Assembly: GCF_010882175.1 (NCBI RefSeq)
Contig: NZ_WKLH01000003.1
Location: 434,001 to 498,000, forward strand
Direction: 5' to 3'
From: Mangrovibacterium lignilyticum
GTDB taxonomy: Bacteria; Bacteroidota; Bacteroidia; Bacteroidales; Prolixibacteraceae
DNA length: 64,000 bases
The position numbers and the translations under genes are program-made. Below, one piece after another: positions 26,155-35,701 of the stretch (positions within the stretch are counted from its first letter, which is position 1; every line of letters begins with the position of its first letter). The notes below the pieces were generated by a model. It was not told the DNA's origin, did no database searches, and was given only the letters and a program-made list of their open reading frames with translations.

Positions 26155-26715
26155 TTATTCGAAGGAATAGTGTGGAATCTTCGTGCTCGAAAGTAGTTGA
26201 GCCATCAAGTCGAATTTGTTCCGGTAGTCCTCGGTGAATTCCCCTGTTTCGGGGTCCGTCAATAACCGGCGTACGGCCGGAACACAGTAGGGTAGTGTCC
26301 ACGCGCGTAAGGCTTTGGCGACCGAATCCAGGGCATTGATTCCCTGCATGGCTTGTCCGCCGTCGGCCCAGCAAACCATTCCAACAACTTTGTTGGTCAG
26401 GTATGGTTCCGGTTCTTTGGCACTCAATTCAATCCAGTCGAGGCAATTTTTCATGGCACCGGTCATGCTGCCGTGGTAAAGCGGGGTCAGCCAAATGTGA
26501 GCATCGGCCTCGCGAAAGGCCTTGTTCATGGCGATCACCGACTCGGGAGCTTCCCAATTATCAACGTCAAAAATAGGAATGCCCGCATCGGGCAGGTTGA
26601 ATATGGTGACTTCGTTTTGTTTTTGTTCGAAGGCCTGTTTAAAATAGTTGGCTATTTGGGCCGAAGTGGAATTTGCACTTCGCTCGAATGAGCCGTTAAA
26701 TATCAATACTTTCAT
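26155..26715 (-). CDS. NAD(P)H-dependent FMN reductase (flavodoxin-like fold)
   Basis: This is a 186-residue protein from the ATG at 26715. An in-frame upstream ATG at 26754 would add 13 basic residues that do not fit the fold. VLIFNGSFERSANS is the FMN phosphate loop, and LTPLYHGSMTGAMKNCLDWI near residue 75 is the second flavin-binding signature of this family. It transfers electrons from NAD(P)H to FMN, quinones or chromate-like acceptors in the cytoplasm. Together with the nitroreductase and peroxiredoxin-like protein it forms a redox-defence neighbourhood, although it is a separate transcription unit. Confidence 0.85.
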   Translation of the reverse strand: MKVLIFNGSFERSANSTSAQIANYFKQAFEQKQNEVTIFNLPDAGIPIFDVDNWEAPESVIAMNKAFREADAHIWLTPLYHGSMTGAMKNCLDWIELSAKEPEPYLTNKVVGMVCWADGGQAMQGINALDSVAKALRAWTLPYCVPAVRRLLTDPETGEFTEDYRNKFDLMAQLLSSTKIPHYSFE

Positions 26716-26802
26716 TTGAATCTGTTTTCTGCTTCTTGCTTGTTTTCTTCCCAATAATAACGGTTGTGGCCGGGAGCGTTGTTCTTGAAGTCGTTTAAAA
26801 TC

Positions 26803-26849
26803 AAAACCGGCTTCGGGCCGAGATTATCCTAACGTCCGAAACCGGTTTT
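26803..26849 (-). terminator. Terminator region after the GH95 gene
   Basis: AAAACCGGCTTCGG (26803-26816) pairs with CCGAAACCGGTTTT (26836-26849) with a single mismatch, giving T runs on either strand. It lies 143 bp beyond the GH95 stop and could end the long operon. Confidence 0.65.
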
Positions 26850-26991
26850 GTGTTCATGGTTTTTCATTCTTACTGACAGGCTTTGCAGCTTTCCTGATGA
26901 ACAGTTTCCCGAACGATCAGTCGAAAGGCTGTTGAATAAGCGGGCATGCAATAGCGTATGTTGAGCCTGGTATTTCCGGCTGGGTTATTAA

Positions 26992-29526
26992 CTAATCAGC
27001 GTTCACCGTCAAGCTTTGACCCGCAGCAATTGCCACTTCATATAAATAATACGTTTTCACGTTTTTAGGTTGAAGGTCGGGTGTGCCGGCTACTTCGGGT
27101 TTTGGGATAACCGTGCTTTCCATAAACGGATTGCCCTGCTCGTCGGTTGTGGCTTCAGGCAGATCCAGCGGCCATTCTGAGCGGATGAGGCATTGGCCCC
27201 CCAGAGCTGAATGGATGGTGCCCGTAGTGAGTTTGCCATCCTTCCAGCTCATGTCGACGGTAAAACCCCCGCGGGCTTTTAAGCCGCTAACCGATCCGGT
27301 TGACCAGCTGCCTGGCAGTGCCGGAAGCAAATGCAGCGCACCGGCATGACTTTGCAGGAGCATCTCGGCAACACCGGCTGCAACGCCAAAGTTCCCGTCA
27401 ATTTGAAATGGCGGGTGTGCATCGAGCATGTTCTTGTACAAGCCTCCTCCGTGTATTTTTTGTGGCCCGAAGTCGATGGGGGTAAACAGGTTGCTTATAA
27501 TTTTCAGCGCGTGGTCGCCATCGAGCATGCGGGCCCACATGTTTGTTTTCCAGCCCATCGACCAGCCTGTCGCTTCGTCGCCTCGTCTCAATAGTGAGTT
27601 TTGCACAGCGGTAAACAACTCCGGCGTATCCCAAAGGTTGATTTGGTTTGCCGGGTGGAAGCCGTATAAATGGCTCATGTGGCGGTGATGAGGATCAACT
27701 TCCTCAAAGTCTTCATTCCACTCCATTAATACGCCGTTGGTGTTAACCCGGAAAGGTTGCAGGCGTGGAATAAGGCTCTCTAGTTCGGACCGGAACTCCG
27801 GATCGTTATTCAATATTTTGGTTGCTTTCAGACAGTTGTTCAGCAGTTCGTTGGTCATGGCCAGGTCGCTGGCAGGTCCGGCACAAACCGATACCGGCTC
27901 TCCGGTTACCGGGTCGTGAAACTGGTTTTCGGGCGAAGTGCCAAAACGGGTTTGCAGGTAGCCTTCATGGTCTTCGGCTAGCATACCGATCAGGAAACGG
28001 GCGGCACCTTTCAGGCGCGGATACATATCCGACAGGAAGGTGGTATCGGCGGTAAACAGGTAATGTTCCCATGCATGGCTGAGCATCCAAACGCCACCCA
28101 TTGGCCAGTTAGCCCACATCGGATCGTCGTGTCCGTTGTCGCCTACAGGAGCACAATGACCCCAAATGTCGCCGTTGTGGTGACTGGCCCAGCCATCGAG
28201 ATTATAGTACGATTTGGCAACCGCTTCGCCCTTTACGGCATTGGTTTTTATCAGGTTCATTAACGGATCGGTCAATTCGCTGAGGTTGGTGAGCTCGGCC
28301 GGCCAATAATTCATTTCCACATTGATGTTTTGGGTGTAGTTCGAATTCCAGGGCGGTTGCACGGCGCGGCTCCAGATTCCTTGTAAATTGGCTGCTTGCG
28401 ATCCGGGCCGCGAGCTGGAAATAAGCAGGTAACGACCATATTGGAAGAGCAGCGAAACCATCGCCGGATCTTCGTTTTGGTGGAAGTTGATGATCCGCTG
28501 ATCCGTTGGGATAGTATCCGTGCCGGGTAGCTGTCCTAAATCGAGCGAAACCCGGTTGAACAGTGACTGATAGTCGGCGGTGTGTTTTTGTTTCAGCTTC
28601 GTCCAGTCTGAAGCGGCTGCCTGTTGCATGATGCTGTCGGCAATGGCGGCGTAATCCTTACCCTCAAAGGCAGGCGATTTAAAGGGGCCGTTGAAGCTGG
28701 TGGCCGCTGAAACCAAGATCAGCGCTTCTTTTCCTTTAGCGAGCTGAATGCCCTCATCCGAAACTGTTATGTCGGCACCGGGGGCAATTAGCCGAACATC
28801 AACCTGTGCTTCCATGCCTTCGCCGTCCCAGCCAGCGTAATCTCTCGCTTCATCATTCTGGACCCGGTAGTTGGGCAGAATGTCCTTGTCTGCTTTAACG
28901 ACCATTTTGTACACATCGCCATCGGCTTTCAGCTTATAATGAACCTGGCTTTTCAGGCTTAATTTGAAGTTGAGGGAGTCGGCTGCGGAAGCGGTTAAAC
29001 GAATCGCAATCACTTTGTCGGGAAAACTGGAGAACAACTCGCGGGTGTAGGTAACATCGTTGTTCTGATAGCTGACACCGGCAGTAGCGCCGGACAGGTT
29101 GAGGTAGCGGTTGTAGTTGACTGTATGGTGGTGATTAGTTTCCAGCAGCAGATCGCCAAGAGGTTGGTAGGGCTCGCTGTAGGGGCCTTGTATTTTGCGG
29201 ATTAGTTTGTTGGCTTCCGCATACTTGCGTTCTTTCACCAATTGGGCAACCTGGTCGGCAACGCCCGCAGCATTGGGATTGGTGAGGTCGCGTGGATGAC
29301 CGGCCCAAAATTCATCGTGGTTCAGTTTGATAATCTCGGTATCGGTTCGGCCGTAAACCATGGCGCCAAGCGTTCCGTTTCCAACGGGCAAGGCCTCCAT
29401 CCATTCGCCAGCCGGCTGGTTATACCATAATTTTAAATCGGGTTTTTCAGTTTTTGCTTGACAAGCGCACAGAAATACGACAAGTGTTAAGTAAAGGAAG
29501 GTTTTTTGGACCATGATTCGTTTCAT
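26992..29526 (-). CDS. GH95 family alpha-L-fucosidase or alpha-L-galactosidase
   Basis: This 844-residue lipoprotein has a signal ending in a lipobox-like LCAC or CACQ near residue 20. An N-terminal beta-sandwich (about 30-290) contains [18 protein letters not shown]. The (alpha/alpha)6 barrel follows, with [12 protein letters not shown] near residue 398, FGTSPEN near 529 (candidate general acid Glu) and [10 protein letters not shown] near 706 (Asp and Asn of the inverting mechanism). GH95 hydrolyses terminal alpha-1,2-L-fucose or L-galactose. It is the last gene of the RG-I locus, separated from GH105 by 122 bp containing a hairpin, so it may be expressed at a lower level or from its own promoter. 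Confidence 0.9.
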   Translation of the reverse strand: MKRIMVQKTFLYLTLVVFLCACQAKTEKPDLKLWYNQPAGEWMEALPVGNGTLGAMVYGRTDTEIIKLNHDEFWAGHPRDLTNPNAAGVADQVAQLVKERKYAEANKLIRKIQGPYSEPYQPLGDLLLETNHHHTVNYNRYLNLSGATAGVSYQNNDVTYTRELFSSFPDKVIAIRLTASAADSLNFKLSLKSQVHYKLKADGDVYKMVVKADKDILPNYRVQNDEARDYAGWDGEGMEAQVDVRLIAPGADITVSDEGIQLAKGKEALILVSAATSFNGPFKSPAFEGKDYAAIADSIMQQAAASDWTKLKQKHTADYQSLFNRVSLDLGQLPGTDTIPTDQRIINFHQNEDPAMVSLLFQYGRYLLISSSRPGSQAANLQGIWSRAVQPPWNSNYTQNINVEMNYWPAELTNLSELTDPLMNLIKTNAVKGEAVAKSYYNLDGWASHHNGDIWGHCAPVGDNGHDDPMWANWPMGGVWMLSHAWEHYLFTADTTFLSDMYPRLKGAARFLIGMLAEDHEGYLQTRFGTSPENQFHDPVTGEPVSVCAGPASDLAMTNELLNNCLKATKILNNDPEFRSELESLIPRLQPFRVNTNGVLMEWNEDFEEVDPHHRHMSHLYGFHPANQINLWDTPELFTAVQNSLLRRGDEATGWSMGWKTNMWARMLDGDHALKIISNLFTPIDFGPQKIHGGGLYKNMLDAHPPFQIDGNFGVAAGVAEMLLQSHAGALHLLPALPGSWSTGSVSGLKARGGFTVDMSWKDGKLTTGTIHSALGGQCLIRSEWPLDLPEATTDEQGNPFMESTVIPKPEVAGTPDLQPKNVKTYYLYEVAIAAGQSLTVNAD

Positions 29527-29583
29527 TGATAAGAATCCAAAAATACACTAAAATGGGAAGTAGGGTGTGCCCTATTTGATAAA

Positions 29584-29626
29584 AAAGGGTGAAGAAATGT
29601 TTCGTGACCACATTTTTTCACCCTTT
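29584..29626 (-). terminator. Strong hairpin between GH105 and GH95
   Basis: A 16-nt arm (29584-29599) pairs with 29611-29626 at 15 of 16 positions. A T-rich context on the minus strand makes it an intrinsic terminator or an attenuating and stabilising hairpin within the operon. Confidence 0.65.
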
Positions 29627-29648
29627 CAGGTATTTCTTTAGACTTGTT

Positions 29649-30770
29649 TTATTCAGCCATTTTGTAAACTTCGCTTCCGGCTAACAGGTAACAACCCAAG
29701 CCATAGTCCTCAAAATCGGGAACACTGGTATACGTTACCGGTTGACCGTCTTTGGGTTCTTTACCGGTACCCTGCAAGTAGCCTAAGAATCCGTTTTCGT
29801 GAACCGCTTCGTTGGCCATCGCATTCCATGCTTTTTGAATGATGGGTTTGTAAGTGGCTTCGTCAACTAAGCCTTGGTTAACTGCCCAGGCCATTCCGTA
29901 GACAAACAGGGATGTTCCGGAAGTTTCTTTTCCGCCAAAATGATTTGGATCGTGCAAGCTACAATTCCAGAAACCATCTTCGCGCTGAAGAGGAATCAAG
30001 GCTTCGAGCATTTTCAGCAAGGTGGTCTGGTATTCGTCGCGGTGTGGATCGTTTGGTAGTATATCTATAACGCGAACCAAAGCAGCAACAACCCAACCGT
30101 TTCCGCGCGACCAGTAGCAGTCTTCACCATTCGGCTCAGTATACGGAGGCAAGAAGTCTGCATCGCGCCACCACAAACTGTCTTCTTCATTCCAAAGTCC
30201 TTGCGTTACTTTGGAGTCCATGTACATATCGTACGCACGTTCTGAGTATGCAGTGTCACCGGTCAGTTCGGTTAGTTGAGCAAACACAGGCATTGCCATC
30301 TGGATGGCGTCAATCCAGTCCCAGTCATCAATTTTATCGGTCACCATCATCGAGTCAATCGAAGCTTTGATGTCATGGAGACGAACTGAATCTTGTTCGA
30401 TGTTGTACAGATCGATGTATGTTTGACCACAGCACTGGTTGTCGGCATTGCGGGTTGTGATTCCGTCGCGCAATCCCCATTGGTGATTCTCGCCCCATGA
30501 AATCGCATAGTCCAGGTAAGTTTGATCGGGATCGACGCTGTACAAAGCCATCAGTCCCTCGTAGTAAACGGCGCGGGTCCAGATGTTGCTGGGACGTTCT
30601 TTGTTGGTAATGATGCTTTTGCCCGTATCCGGCCATTTGTCCATAAAGTATTGGTTGGTCAGCACCATTTTATCCAGTACTTCCTGTTTGGTGGGAAATG
30701 TTTCCTGCTTAGCCTGGCAGGATGCAAAAGCCACCGACAGAAGCAGATAAATCATGATTTTTGATTTCAT
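29649..30770 (-). CDS. GH105 unsaturated rhamnogalacturonyl hydrolase
   Basis: This is a 373-residue protein from the ATG at 30770. The frame's earlier ATG at 30824 overlaps the upstream gene and lacks a signal peptide. The signal ends in a lipobox (AFASC near residue 16). The (alpha/alpha)6 barrel contains IWTRAVYYEGLMALY, DDWDWIDAIQMAMPVF (catalytic Asp, as in YteR) and YWSRGNGWVVAAL. It removes the 4,5-unsaturated galacturonyl residue left at the non-reducing end by rhamnogalacturonan lyase, acting directly after the PL11 enzyme encoded two genes upstream. The gap to the CE12 gene is 43 bp. Confidence 0.93.
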   Translation of the reverse strand: MKSKIMIYLLLSVAFASCQAKQETFPTKQEVLDKMVLTNQYFMDKWPDTGKSIITNKERPSNIWTRAVYYEGLMALYSVDPDQTYLDYAISWGENHQWGLRDGITTRNADNQCCGQTYIDLYNIEQDSVRLHDIKASIDSMMVTDKIDDWDWIDAIQMAMPVFAQLTELTGDTAYSERAYDMYMDSKVTQGLWNEEDSLWWRDADFLPPYTEPNGEDCYWSRGNGWVVAALVRVIDILPNDPHRDEYQTTLLKMLEALIPLQREDGFWNCSLHDPNHFGGKETSGTSLFVYGMAWAVNQGLVDEATYKPIIQKAWNAMANEAVHENGFLGYLQGTGKEPKDGQPVTYTSVPDFEDYGLGCYLLAGSEVYKMAE

Positions 30771-30813
30771 CGTATAATTAAGTTTAAACATTAAATAATC
30801 CGATACATAGATA

Positions 30814-32148
30814 CTAATTTCCATCCGGTTTTGCTACATCGGCAGCAGGGCTTTCGGGCCAAAAGAAGTCTTCGAAAGAGTCCGGTTGTGAAGGATCGAA
30901 GCTCCCGAAATCGTCTACGATATATTGAGCTAAATCCAGTTTTTGATCCAGAATGCTTTGAGCGACACACTTGGCCAATTCGTAAGCGCCGTATGGGTTG
31001 AAGTGGGTGTTGTCGGCCAGCGGTTCGTCCTGTCCGGGGTAGGTATTTGCCGGATAGTGTACCAAAGCCCGTTTTGAGTTTTCAACACCAAGTGCTTCGT
31101 AGAAAACTTTAGTCATAGCATTCAGGTCGATCAGGGGAACATCTTCTTCTTTGGCCAGTTGGCGCATTGCGTCGGGATATTCCAATAGGGTGTTGATGAT
31201 CTTACCGTTTTCGTCGAAGGCGCGGCGATTGGTTGAGGTTACCAGTACCGGCTTTCCACCTTTTTTGCGCGCCTCACTGATGAAATAGCGCAATTGGTCC
31301 TGGTAGGTTGTAAACGGATCGACATGGTTGCCTCCCGGTTTTTGATCGTTGTGTGCGAACTCGATAAACAGATAGTCGCTGGGTTTCATCACACTGATTA
31401 TTTTTTTCAGGCGATTTTCGCGACGGAAAGCTTTCAGCGTTTCGCCGGATTCGGCGTAGTTGGCAACCACAATATCTTGTTTCAGGAATCGCGGAAACAT
31501 TTGTCCCCACGAAGCCCATGGTTCATTTTCCTGGTCTGTAACGGTAGAATCTCCGGCAATGAAAATAGCCCGCAGGCTATCGGCAGATTCAATTACAATG
31601 GATGAAACGCACGGGTTAGGACCGTTAAATTCGAGGGTCAGGCTGTTGTCCCAGTTCAGATAGGCCATTTCGCGCGCTTTGCGGCGCACTTCCAACGAAT
31701 CGTTGATACGAGGTGTGCGTACATCAACAATAATGGTTTTGGTAAGCACTTCGCCTTTCTTTGTTTGAATATTTTCCAGCATCAGTCGGCGCGATTCCGC
31801 TTTTACTGTGGTAGCTGTTGATTCTTCCGGATTTCCCAACGTGATCGTGATTTTGTATCGGCCTTCCGGCAAGTCAACCTTGAAATAGAAGGGCTTGTCG
31901 GATGTGATCCAGTCACTGGTCAACTTATCCTTTCCGTTTGTTGACCCCTGTTCTACTGTGCTTTCGCTAAGAATACCAAAGCCTGAACAGGGAGTATATA
32001 GCGTATTTTGGTCGACAGCCGTATAGCCTTTCTTTAATTCTCCGTTTCCGAAGTCGAATTTATAAACTGCATCCTGGGCAACTAAACTCTGAAAGCAGAG
32101 TAAGCCTGCCGGAAGCAGAAAGAGTAGTTTTTTTAATTGGCTTTTCAT
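30814..32148 (-). CDS. Rhamnogalacturonan acetylesterase (CE12) with N-terminal beta-sandwich
   Basis: This 444-residue protein has a signal peptide ending near SLVAQ. A galactose-binding-like beta-sandwich (about 28-175) starts YKFDFGNGELKKGY. An SGNH esterase domain (about 180-410) has the GDSTVTDQ nucleophile Ser, YAESGETLKAF, FAHNDQKPGG and the terminal DNTHFNPYG (catalytic Asp and His). This arrangement matches YesT/RhgT-type enzymes that remove acetyl groups from galacturonate in RG-I. It lies 7 bp after PL11, so deacetylation and lyase cleavage are co-expressed. Confidence 0.9.
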   Translation of the reverse strand: MKSQLKKLLFLLPAGLLCFQSLVAQDAVYKFDFGNGELKKGYTAVDQNTLYTPCSGFGILSESTVEQGSTNGKDKLTSDWITSDKPFYFKVDLPEGRYKITITLGNPEESTATTVKAESRRLMLENIQTKKGEVLTKTIIVDVRTPRINDSLEVRRKAREMAYLNWDNSLTLEFNGPNPCVSSIVIESADSLRAIFIAGDSTVTDQENEPWASWGQMFPRFLKQDIVVANYAESGETLKAFRRENRLKKIISVMKPSDYLFIEFAHNDQKPGGNHVDPFTTYQDQLRYFISEARKKGGKPVLVTSTNRRAFDENGKIINTLLEYPDAMRQLAKEEDVPLIDLNAMTKVFYEALGVENSKRALVHYPANTYPGQDEPLADNTHFNPYGAYELAKCVAQSILDQKLDLAQYIVDDFGSFDPSQPDSFEDFFWPESPAADVAKPDGN

Positions 32149-32155
32149 GAGTCGT

Positions 32156-34102
32156 CTATTTTATCGTTTTATTTTCGATTATAAGGTTGGCTTGTTTCTC
32201 GCTTTTCGGCTGGTATTTGATGAGATTCAATTCCGGGTTTGACGGTCTTTCCATTTCATCGCCGATGTAAAATCCCGGGTGAGGAGGTTGGTTGTAGGCA
32301 ATGTTTTGCCAGGCAATGCTTAGCCTGTAAATAGGATCTTGCATGAGTGTAACGAACCGATGTTCTGTCGGAATAGTTGTGGTATAAATGCGGAGTGATT
32401 GGTTGTCTCTCGTCCTTAGAACGACCTCTTCCCGCCAGTCGCCAAATAAATCGGCGCTAAGTGCAGGAGTCGATTTGGTGCCGTTGTTGCTCCAGCAGTT
32501 CTCTGCTTCGACGATAGTATTGAGTTTCTTGTTTTCCCAGTCCCATTTCATGACTCTGTTTTTGTCGAGTAATTCCCGAAGCAGATCACCGTCCCACCAA
32601 ACCGCAAAGTTGCAGGTTCCGGGAGTTGTTTCTGATATCTTTTCACCTTGAGCATTCCACATGCCGCTGATTTCGGCGCCAAAGGCCCAGCATTCATTAC
32701 CCGGATAGCGGGGGTCAACATTGAACGCAACGCCACGTCCGGGGCCTTCACCCTTGTCTCCACCGGACTCGGCAGCTTTAACTGAAGGCACTTTCCATAA
32801 AATTTCGCCTGTTTTGGCATCCCGGAAGTTCATTCCGGCATCGTCGAAACGTTCCTGAATGTTGAATACTTCCAAGCCGGGGCGGGTAGGATCGAGGTCC
32901 GAGAAATGTAAGGCATCGGCGTGACCCAATTGGGTTGAGTACAGACCGGTTCCATCGTTGTTGATAACAGCAGCGCCATAAATTATTTCATCGCAACCAT
33001 CTCCGTCTACATCGCCAACGCTGACGCTATGGTTTCCTTGACCGTGGTAAGCCCGGTTGCCGGGAGTGCCATCATCGCTGTCGAATAGCCAACGTTGCGT
33101 GAGTTTATCATTTTGCCAGTCGAACGCAGCTAAGGTAGCGCGCGTGTAGTACCCGCGGCACATCACGATTGACGGATGGATGCCATCGAGGTAGGCAACG
33201 CAAGCCAGGTAGCGTTCGGAGCGGTTACCACGCCCATCTCCCCAAACTTCATTCAAATCTCTGGGAGTTGGATTTTCGATTGAAGAATGTCGGGCGGGAG
33301 CGAATGGGACAGTTGCGAGAGCTGCTCCGGTCATTCCGTCAAAAACGGTCAGGAATTCGGGGCCTTCAAGGACGTGTCCGTTTTCGTTTCGGTGATCCTC
33401 TTTGGCATCACCAATTACTTTGCCGGTTCCGTCAGTGGTTCCATCAGCGGTTTTCATAGCCACTTCTGCACGACCGTCGCCATTGAAATCGTACACCAAA
33501 AATTGGGTATAGTGGGCTCCTTCGCGAACGTTTTTGCCTAAGTTGATGGACCATAACAAGGTGCCATCTAATTTGTAAGCGTGAAAGATGGGTTCGTCCG
33601 TCAGTCCGTTGTGGCTGTTATCATGTCCTCTACCAGTCATGTGTACGACCAGCTCATAGTCTCCATCGCCGTCCAGATCGGCTGCCGATGCATCTCCCGG
33701 TGAGTAATTCTCCGGTGTTTGCATGGGAATCGTGAAATAAGGATGTCCCTCTGCAGATTTTTCCAGCTGATAGGTTCCGTCCGCTTTCTTTTCTGATCCG
33801 TTTACGACCGGTTTTACCAGGTACGTGTATGTTCCGTCGGGCAAGTTGTCAACATCCATGATCGAAGTTGCGTCGGTCAACGGATTTTCATTCAACTTAA
33901 CAACGTTGTTTTCTCCTGTTTTCCGATAAACATTGAATGCCAGGTTTTCGTCATCGGAATGAAGCAGGCGCCAGCTGACAAAAACGCTGTCTTGTCCGAC
34001 CTGAACAGCGACTAGTCCCCGGGACAAATATTCCATCTGGCGCTGAGCTTGGGCTGCAACGCCAGATAGAAAGAGTAATAAAGTGAGTAGTGGTAGTTTC
34101 AT
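32156..34102 (-). CDS. Rhamnogalacturonan lyase (PL11)
   Basis: This 648-residue protein has a signal peptide cleaved near VAAQAQ and a fibronectin-like beta-domain (about 22-115). An eight-bladed propeller follows, with many DLDGDGDYELV, DFNGDGRAEV and DVDGDGCDEI calcium-binding repeats. This is the PL11 architecture of Bacillus YesW/YesX. It cuts the Rha-(1,4)-GalA bond of the RG-I backbone by beta-elimination, producing unsaturated ends for the GH105 enzyme. It is the central activity that identifies the locus as an RG-I system. Gaps of 24 bp upstream and 7 bp downstream indicate one operon. Confidence 0.93.
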   Translation of the reverse strand: MKLPLLTLLLFLSGVAAQAQRQMEYLSRGLVAVQVGQDSVFVSWRLLHSDDENLAFNVYRKTGENNVVKLNENPLTDATSIMDVDNLPDGTYTYLVKPVVNGSEKKADGTYQLEKSAEGHPYFTIPMQTPENYSPGDASAADLDGDGDYELVVHMTGRGHDNSHNGLTDEPIFHAYKLDGTLLWSINLGKNVREGAHYTQFLVYDFNGDGRAEVAMKTADGTTDGTGKVIGDAKEDHRNENGHVLEGPEFLTVFDGMTGAALATVPFAPARHSSIENPTPRDLNEVWGDGRGNRSERYLACVAYLDGIHPSIVMCRGYYTRATLAAFDWQNDKLTQRWLFDSDDGTPGNRAYHGQGNHSVSVGDVDGDGCDEIIYGAAVINNDGTGLYSTQLGHADALHFSDLDPTRPGLEVFNIQERFDDAGMNFRDAKTGEILWKVPSVKAAESGGDKGEGPGRGVAFNVDPRYPGNECWAFGAEISGMWNAQGEKISETTPGTCNFAVWWDGDLLRELLDKNRVMKWDWENKKLNTIVEAENCWSNNGTKSTPALSADLFGDWREEVVLRTRDNQSLRIYTTTIPTEHRFVTLMQDPIYRLSIAWQNIAYNQPPHPGFYIGDEMERPSNPELNLIKYQPKSEKQANLIIENKTIK

Positions 34103-34126
34103 GGTAGTAGGTTTTCGCGCTAAATA

Positions 34127-35647
34127 TTACGGTATGGCTACGTAGCCATAGAGCGGGCAATCTCTTAACCCTTTGATTTCTTTGGCAAGCGTCAGCGCAT
34201 TTAAACGTGCACCGGCTTCATTGGTATGAGTATGGTCTTTGGGGAAAAACTTCTTGACGATATCAGCCCCCATTGCTTCGTATTCTTCGGCTACTTCTTC
34301 ATTCAAATTAATGAAGAATGCACCTTCAGCCTGAGCTGATTCTGCAGCCCATGTTCCATACGATCCGGTGGCACGTTCTACTTTGCCATCTTTCCAGATA
34401 TTGCGGGGAATCATGCTGATAACAATAACCTGAGTTCCTTTAGCCTGAGCTTCTGCAATGTAGTTTTTCATGTACCAACCATAAGTATGAACGACTTCGA
34501 TGCTGTCGTTTTCGCGGGTTACTTCCTGGGTTTCCTCACCCATTCCTTGCAGTGAACCACGGAACTTGGCTTTGTCAATATTGCCACCGTCGTTGTGACC
34601 AAACTGGATCAGCAGGAAATCGTCTTTACCTAATTGAGACAACACCTCGTCCCACAGTCCTTCATAACGATAGCTGCGGCTACTGCGGCCACCACGAGCT
34701 TTATTGATGATCTCAACGCGTGTTGTGTCGAAAAATCCGGGAAGTTCACGTCCCCAACCGACAATTGTTCCATCACCGTTGGCAACTGTTGAGTCGCCAA
34801 TGATGAAGACTTTCTTTTTTACCGGGAAATTAATCACAGGATTGTCCAACAGGTAGTCTTTCAACCAGCAGTCATCCAGTTCACGAAGACCTTCGACCAC
34901 TTTGTTTGCAGACAATGAAGCGCCTTTGGCGGTGGTGTGCGTATGATCCCAATCATAGAAATAGGTTCCGGTTACTTTTTCCTGTCCGATCGTATCCAGT
35001 ACAGAAGCCATCTTTTCGTTCAGGTTGATGAAGGGAACTTCTTCGAGCTCGGCGATTTCTTTCGCCCACTTGCCGTAGCTAGCATCATTACGGATCATTT
35101 TTCCGTCTTTCCAGTCGTTGCGCGGAATGGGAGCAACAACAATTGGGTGCGCACCTTTGGCTTTTGCTTCGGTGATATATTGACGGATGTACCAGCCGTA
35201 AGAATGTACAATTTCGTGCTCGCCTGTCAGCATGTTGTCAATTTCTTCGGTTTCCTCGCCGATACCTTTAAAGGTGCCGCGGGCACGAATGGTATCGTTA
35301 ATTGGGCCGTTGTCGTTGTGCCCGAATTGCATGAGTACATAATCACCGGGCTGGATTTTACGCAACACTTCGTCCCACAATCCTTTGCTGCGGAATGAGC
35401 GACTGCTGGTTCCACCTAAAGCGTGGTTTTCGATGTTTATTTTGGCCGTGTCAAAATATTGTTGAATCGGATCGCCCCAGCCCCATCGGCCTGTGGCTCC
35501 GTCACCCCGGCCATGTTTCACGGTCGAGTCTCCAATAATGAAAAGACTGGTTTTTCCGGTAGTGGTACTTTCTTCTTGTTTCTCTCGCTTGCTTTGACAG
35601 TTTGTCAATAAAAGTACGAGTAAACTTAGGGTTAATAAACGTATCAT
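34127..35647 (-). CDS. Tandem double rhamnogalacturonan acetylesterase (CE12-CE12) lipoprotein
   Basis: This 506-residue protein has a lipoprotein signal (LLTNC near residue 17) followed by two complete SGNH domains, about 30-265 and 275-500. Domain 1 has IIGDSTVKHG, GGTSSRSF, FGHNDNG and DHTHTTAKG. Domain 2 has IIGDSTVANG, GGRSSRSY, FGHNDGG and DHTHTNEAG. Both therefore keep Ser, Gly, Asn and the Asp/His pair. The domains are clearly related and probably arose by duplication. CE12 enzymes deacetylate galacturonate in RG-I. Two intact sites in one surface protein may target different acetyl positions (inference). Confidence 0.9.
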   Translation of the reverse strand: MIRLLTLSLLVLLLTNCQSKREKQEESTTTGKTSLFIIGDSTVKHGRGDGATGRWGWGDPIQQYFDTAKINIENHALGGTSSRSFRSKGLWDEVLRKIQPGDYVLMQFGHNDNGPINDTIRARGTFKGIGEETEEIDNMLTGEHEIVHSYGWYIRQYITEAKAKGAHPIVVAPIPRNDWKDGKMIRNDASYGKWAKEIAELEEVPFINLNEKMASVLDTIGQEKVTGTYFYDWDHTHTTAKGASLSANKVVEGLRELDDCWLKDYLLDNPVINFPVKKKVFIIGDSTVANGDGTIVGWGRELPGFFDTTRVEIINKARGGRSSRSYRYEGLWDEVLSQLGKDDFLLIQFGHNDGGNIDKAKFRGSLQGMGEETQEVTRENDSIEVVHTYGWYMKNYIAEAQAKGTQVIVISMIPRNIWKDGKVERATGSYGTWAAESAQAEGAFFINLNEEVAEEYEAMGADIVKKFFPKDHTHTNEAGARLNALTLAKEIKGLRDCPLYGYVAIP

Positions 35648-35701
35648 GATTGTTTGTTTTGTAGGGTTAAGCCCTGAATGTTATTTGTTTGAAGTTTCAA
35701 T

